A stretch of 64,000 nt of DNA, taken from NCBI RefSeq assembly GCF_028736155.1, contig NZ_CP117879.1:1798001-1862000 (forward strand). Direction: 5' to 3'. The DNA comes from Flavobacterium sp. KACC 22763. Lineage in GTDB: Bacteria; Bacteroidota; Bacteroidia; Flavobacteriales; Flavobacteriaceae. Shown here piece after piece: positions 60,733 to 64,000 of this stretch (positions are counted from its first letter, which is position 1; every line of letters begins with the position of its first letter). A program made the position numbers and the translations under genes. The notes below the pieces were generated by a model. It searched no databases, had not been told where the DNA came from, and worked only from the letters and a program-made list of their open reading frames with translations.

Positions 60733-61869
60733 CTAAATGGACGGCGATCTTCTTTTCGCCTTCTTTTCCTTGTTCTCCCCCAAATCATCATCTCCGTGCC
60801 CATCAGCGCTCTTCTTCTCCCCTTTGGAGATATCTTCCTTGGAATCCTTCTGCTTCTGCTCCTGGCTTTGTCTGTCATTGATGCGTAGCATCGATTCGTC
60901 ATAGACCCTGATGGTCTTGAACTGCGGATTGGCCTCCACAAACCTTCTCTTTTCCTCGCCATTGACAACAAAAGTGACCGATTGGATATTCCCTTTTTTA
61001 AGCGAGCCAAGCAGACTCTCTTTAGACTCGGGTGTCTGAAGCTCCTTAATGGAATGCTTCTCAAGAGCCGCCTGAAGATTATAGCCGTAATTCTGGTGGT
61101 AATGGTTCATCTTAAAGTTTCCGTTTGGCTCGGCATCCTTAAAGTCCAAAGAAATCCAAGAATTATATTTCTCGCCCTCCTTGGTCATAAGATCTTTATT
61201 GACCGATCTTCCTTCCAGCAGATTAAAAGCCTCCTTCATTGTAAAATTATTATCCTTTCCCATATAGAAGATCTGCTCCAATGTATGTGGAGCCCCTTCC
61301 TTGGAGAGCATGGCCTTATAGGAGTTGAAGAAATACAGATCGCTCCGGTCGGATTTCTTAAAGCTCAGCTCGCATTTAAAGGCGCTCTTCTCAAAATTGG
61401 CTTCATGGAGAACCGTAAATTCCTTTTCCCCTTTTCCCAGCTGCTCTTTTAATATGGGCTGCAGCGCTTCCCCAAAACCAGCATACTTGATCTGGTCTGC
61501 CAAAAATTCTAAATTCTTCTCATTCATGATACTTCCATTTAAATTATTCTCTAAAAATTCTTTCCTTTCTCTTTCGCCCCTGGCAAAACCAGTTATCTCA
61601 ATAGCCTCAATAGAGGACAGGTCAATTCCGCTTTGCATAAGCGCATTTAAATCATGTATCAGCGACTTTACAGGCAGTCTCTCAAAGTATTCTGCATCGT
61701 TAGCCATTACAGCACAATATTCCTCTGCTTGCTGCGGATCGCGAAAAAACTCCAGCGTATCACTGTTATTAACCTGATCAATATTAAAGGCAACATCCGT
61801 GTAGCCGAGATAAGCCATTTCTTGGGCGTAACCCAGCATCATTTCACTGTCACTTAAGTCGATTGTCAT
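60733..61869 (-). CDS. DUF3945-like protein of the conjugative element
   Basis: The protein has 378 residues, with no signal peptide or membrane segment. Two similar-looking domains are joined: residues ~75-230 (MNEKNLEFLADQIKYAGFGEALQPILKE) and ~230-330 (NYGYNLQAALEKHSIKELQTPESKESLL, VTFVVNGEEKRRFVEANPQFKTIRVYDE). The latter is reminiscent of DUF3945-type proteins found on Bacteroidota mobile elements. The tail after residue 330 is highly charged (Lys, Glu, Ser) and probably disordered. No biochemical role is known to me. It sits between TraN and the two small DNA-binding proteins. Confidence 0.75.
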   Translation of the reverse strand: MTIDLSDSEMMLGYAQEMAYLGYTDVAFNIDQVNNSDTLEFFRDPQQAEEYCAVMANDAEYFERLPVKSLIHDLNALMQSGIDLSSIEAIEITGFARGERERKEFLENNLNGSIMNEKNLEFLADQIKYAGFGEALQPILKEQLGKGEKEFTVLHEANFEKSAFKCELSFKKSDRSDLYFFNSYKAMLSKEGAPHTLEQIFYMGKDNNFTMKEAFNLLEGRSVNKDLMTKEGEKYNSWISLDFKDAEPNGNFKMNHYHQNYGYNLQAALEKHSIKELQTPESKESLLGSLKKGNIQSVTFVVNGEEKRRFVEANPQFKTIRVYDESMLRINDRQSQEQKQKDSKEDISKGEKKSADGHGDDDLGENKEKKAKRRSPSI

Positions 61870-61899
61870 AGTGCTGCTATTTATTTTTATAAATCTGAA

Positions 61900-62733
61900 C
61901 TACAGTGAAAGCATTTTATCTGCCATGTTTTTAATGTCAACATCCAAGTTTCTTCCGCCATTCTTTTCGATAAGCTGAATTGTGAGGTATTTTTTCTCAG
62001 GAATGGTAAATTTGCCAAAAGCAAAAACTTTTACAACCTGAGATTTATCAGGTATAACCAGCGAAGCTGAAGTTGCATACAGCGGCACCATTTCAATTTC
62101 CTGTGAGGCTGTCCGTTTTGATTTCCTCTGGTCTCTTATAAAAAACCGAATCTGGTCGATGTCATAATTTATTTTCGATTTGTTCTCCAATGCTATCCTG
62201 AAATACATAACATCCTGGCTTATAAAAATGCCATTGACTTCAAGGCTCATTTGAAACTTTAAACTTTTAATCCCGCTTGCTTTTTTCTTTTTGCCTAATG
62301 CAAGCCAAGCCCCCTGTTCGATCTTTTTCTGATTCTCGTTCTCACGAGAGAAAAGGATATCTTTATTAACTGCGATGCCATCTTCCGCCTTAATATTTAA
62401 ATCGGAGCAGCCGTCATCGTAATTCAGGACAAACACGTATAGCCTTCCATCTGAAGTTACAGCTGTTAGATTGGTCTGAAAAAAATACGGTTTGGCAGCC
62501 TTAACCAGCAGTACATTCTCCACCCCTTTTGCTTTTTGCACCAGCACATCTGCGCTTCCCTTATCTATGCTTTTAATGGCATAGGGAAATACTATGCTTG
62601 TGGTTTTAGAAAAACCAATTTGGAGATTTTTGTAATGATCTTCATAAAATGCAGTTTCTTTTCCTGATCCCTGAGGGTAAGCTGAAATACCGGCAAGACA
62701 TGCAAGCAGCAGCAGATAGATTATTCTTTTCAT
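61900..62733 (-). CDS. traN: Conjugative transposon protein TraN
   Basis: The protein has 277 residues with a signal peptide (LLLLACLAGISAYPQG). It matches TraN (DUF4138) of CTnDOT-type elements in LQIGFSKTTSIVFPYAIKSIDKGSADVLVQKAKGVENVLLVKA and TNLTAVTSDGRLYVFVLNYDDG. TraN is thought to form part of the type IV secretion outer-membrane complex, comparable to VirB9. It starts 12 bp after traM. Adjacent TraO and later genes of the classical order are absent from the left side; the element ends or is rearranged here. Confidence 0.88.
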   Translation of the reverse strand: MKRIIYLLLLACLAGISAYPQGSGKETAFYEDHYKNLQIGFSKTTSIVFPYAIKSIDKGSADVLVQKAKGVENVLLVKAAKPYFFQTNLTAVTSDGRLYVFVLNYDDGCSDLNIKAEDGIAVNKDILFSRENENQKKIEQGAWLALGKKKKASGIKSLKFQMSLEVNGIFISQDVMYFRIALENKSKINYDIDQIRFFIRDQRKSKRTASQEIEMVPLYATSASLVIPDKSQVVKVFAFGKFTIPEKKYLTIQLIEKNGGRNLDVDIKNMADKMLSL

Positions 62734-62745
62734 CTCTTCTTTCTT

Positions 62746-64000
62746 TTAAGGTTTTAAATTCTTTTGTTTTTCATCATATAATAGCACCCTATAACCTGCT
62801 TTTACAAGCACTTTAATGAGTTTCACTTTTTTACTGAAAAGGCTTTTTGCCGCTTCAATTCCCATCTCTGCAGCCTGCGCGCCCCATGAATCCGAAATTC
62901 CGGCAAGACCGAGACTCTGGATGGAACGGTCTGCGGATGATTTGGCAGCATCCCTGCTGATCGCCCCAGGAATATAGATGCCTTCAATCCCGTCAATATC
63001 GTAAACAGCCAGCTCGACAGGAAATATGGAATTACCATACTGTATGTTTGCAATCTTTACCTCAAGCCTCTCGCCTTTTAAAGCTGCAGTTCCGTACAGG
63101 AAAGTATTCTTGGGTATCGCTGTTCCCTGCAGGAAAACATCATGCGAAAGTCTTAATTTGACCATCGATCCGTTGACAATAGTCAGTGTCTGATGAATAA
63201 CTGCTTCAATGGAATTCTGCATCATTTCATAAGGCTGTTCTTCGTCCAGCGAATAAAATGCATTTGTTTTTACAGGATCCTGCGCATTGGCATTCCGCTC
63301 AAGGGAGCTCATGATGTTCTCCGGCAATTTTTTCTGCACTGGATATATTTTTCCCTTTTTACTGTCAGATGATTCTTTAAGCCTTTCCTGCACGCGCTGG
63401 GGGTGCTGTATATCCAAAATATTTTCCAGCATCCCTCCAAGCTGCTTCAGTTCAGGATCAGGTTCCTCAGAAGTGCCCATTTGCGAGATCATCTGCTCCA
63501 AATTTTTTATCGCATCCGGTTCGCTTTTTGATGCCCCATAGTTTTCAAACTCCCGCATATCCTGGCCATAAGCATTAGGGACAGCAGGCTGGCTGATTGC
63601 CTTTTCAAGAGCCCTAAGCTTCTCGTAAACTTTCTGCTCATTGCGGTCCTGAAAAGGCTGCGAATTAAAAGCCGATCTGCTTTTTGGAAGCATGCCGGAG
63701 TCAAAATCATCCGCGGAAAATGAATCTGCCTTAACTTCTTGAGCTTTACCATCAAAATAGTTGGGATCTTTTTTAATCTGCTCCCGCAGTTTTATAGAAT
63801 CAGCTGCCGCCTGATCGTAATAGCCCATCTTGTCAAGTGCTGAGTCTCCTTTAAATTTAGGCAGCGGCAGATTAAAATTAAATCCTTTCTTTTTATCATT
63901 CTCTGCTGTCTTGGCTTCCATTTGTCCCCCTCCTAGGCAATAGAATAGGAATGTTAGAAACGGAAGCGCTATAAGAGGCAGCATTAAAAGCATCTTTCTC
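62746..64000 (-). CDS. traM: Conjugative transposon protein TraM (5' end beyond right edge)
   Basis: An internal Met at 63993 begins MLLMLPLIALPF, but the frame stays open to the right edge with basic codons (Arg, Lys) before it. TraM proteins have exactly such a short basic N-terminus ahead of the membrane segment, so the true start lies outside. A single TM helix (LPLIALPFLTFLFYCLGGG) is followed by a Pro/Gln-rich linker and a C-terminal domain (PKNTFLYGTAALKGERLEVKIANIQYGNSIFPVELAVYDIDG) of the VirB10/TraM type. It spans the periplasm in the mating-pair apparatus. It lies directly before traN, as in CTnDOT. Confidence 0.88.
   Translation of the reverse strand, partial: RKMLLMLPLIALPFLTFLFYCLGGGQMEAKTAENDKKKGFNFNLPLPKFKGDSALDKMGYYDQAAADSIKLREQIKKDPNYFDGKAQEVKADSFSADDFDSGMLPKSRSAFNSQPFQDRNEQKVYEKLRALEKAISQPAVPNAYGQDMREFENYGASKSEPDAIKNLEQMISQMGTSEEPDPELKQLGGMLENILDIQHPQRVQERLKESSDSKKGKIYPVQKKLPENIMSSLERNANAQDPVKTNAFYSLDEEQPYEMMQNSIEAVIHQTLTIVNGSMVKLRLSHDVFLQGTAIPKNTFLYGTAALKGERLEVKIANIQYGNSIFPVELAVYDIDGIEGIYIPGAISRDAAKSSADRSIQSLGLAGISDSWGAQAAEMGIEAAKSLFSKKVKLIKVLVKAGYRVLLYDEKQKNLKP

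Overview
The window looks like chromosome of a Flavobacterium-type member of the Bacteroidota. It is AT-rich and carries SusC/SusD pairs, enzymes with lipoprotein or Sec signals, and promoters of the TAnnTTTG type. Nearly all of it is a xylan utilisation island. The last 4 kb, on the right, is the edge of a conjugative element.

Layout from left to right. (1) 1-8107, minus strand: SusC-SusD-SusC, with the last gene running off the left edge. (2) 8801-38041, minus strand: a ~29 kb operon. It reads susC, susD, GH43, SGNH esterase, CE6/CE1/CE1 esterase, GH95, GH127, GH43, GH97, two GH31, two GH43-CBM6 and GH97, and ends at a clear terminator at 8741-8774. (3) 38602-42476, minus: xylB, xylA and tal. 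(4) 42641-45148, minus: a sugar-cation symporter and a cytoplasmic GH43. (5) 45387-53634, minus: GH67, an SDR, uxuA, GH115 and GH10. (6) 53893-54921, minus: a LacI-family regulator, divergent from a plus-strand GH3-PA14 gene and a transketolase (to 59957). (7) 60070-64000, minus: TraM (cut by the edge), TraN, a DUF3945-like protein and two small DNA-binding proteins.

Together these genes describe breakdown of a heavily decorated glucurono-arabinoxylan. GH10 cuts the backbone. Esterases remove acetyl and feruloyl groups, and GH43, GH127, GH95, GH97 and GH31 enzymes strip side chains. GH115 and GH67 release (methyl)glucuronate, which UxuA and the SDR can feed into central metabolism. SusCD and the symporter import oligosaccharides. 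GH3 and GH43 make xylose, and XylA, XylB, transaldolase and transketolase carry it into the pentose phosphate pathway.

The strongest new signal is regulatory. A 10-bp pseudo-palindrome, CAAYCGRTTG, which contains the LacI-family core AAnCGnTT, occurs nine times. I found it only between genes, at six promoter regions: both susC operons, xylB, the symporter, GH67 and the lacI/GH3 divergent region. At both susC promoters it lies exactly 19 bp upstream of a TAnnTTTG element. Upstream of xylB the operator abuts a ~37-codon remnant of a second, lost LacI gene. The likely reading is a one-regulator xylan/xylose regulon controlled by the LacI at 53893-54921.
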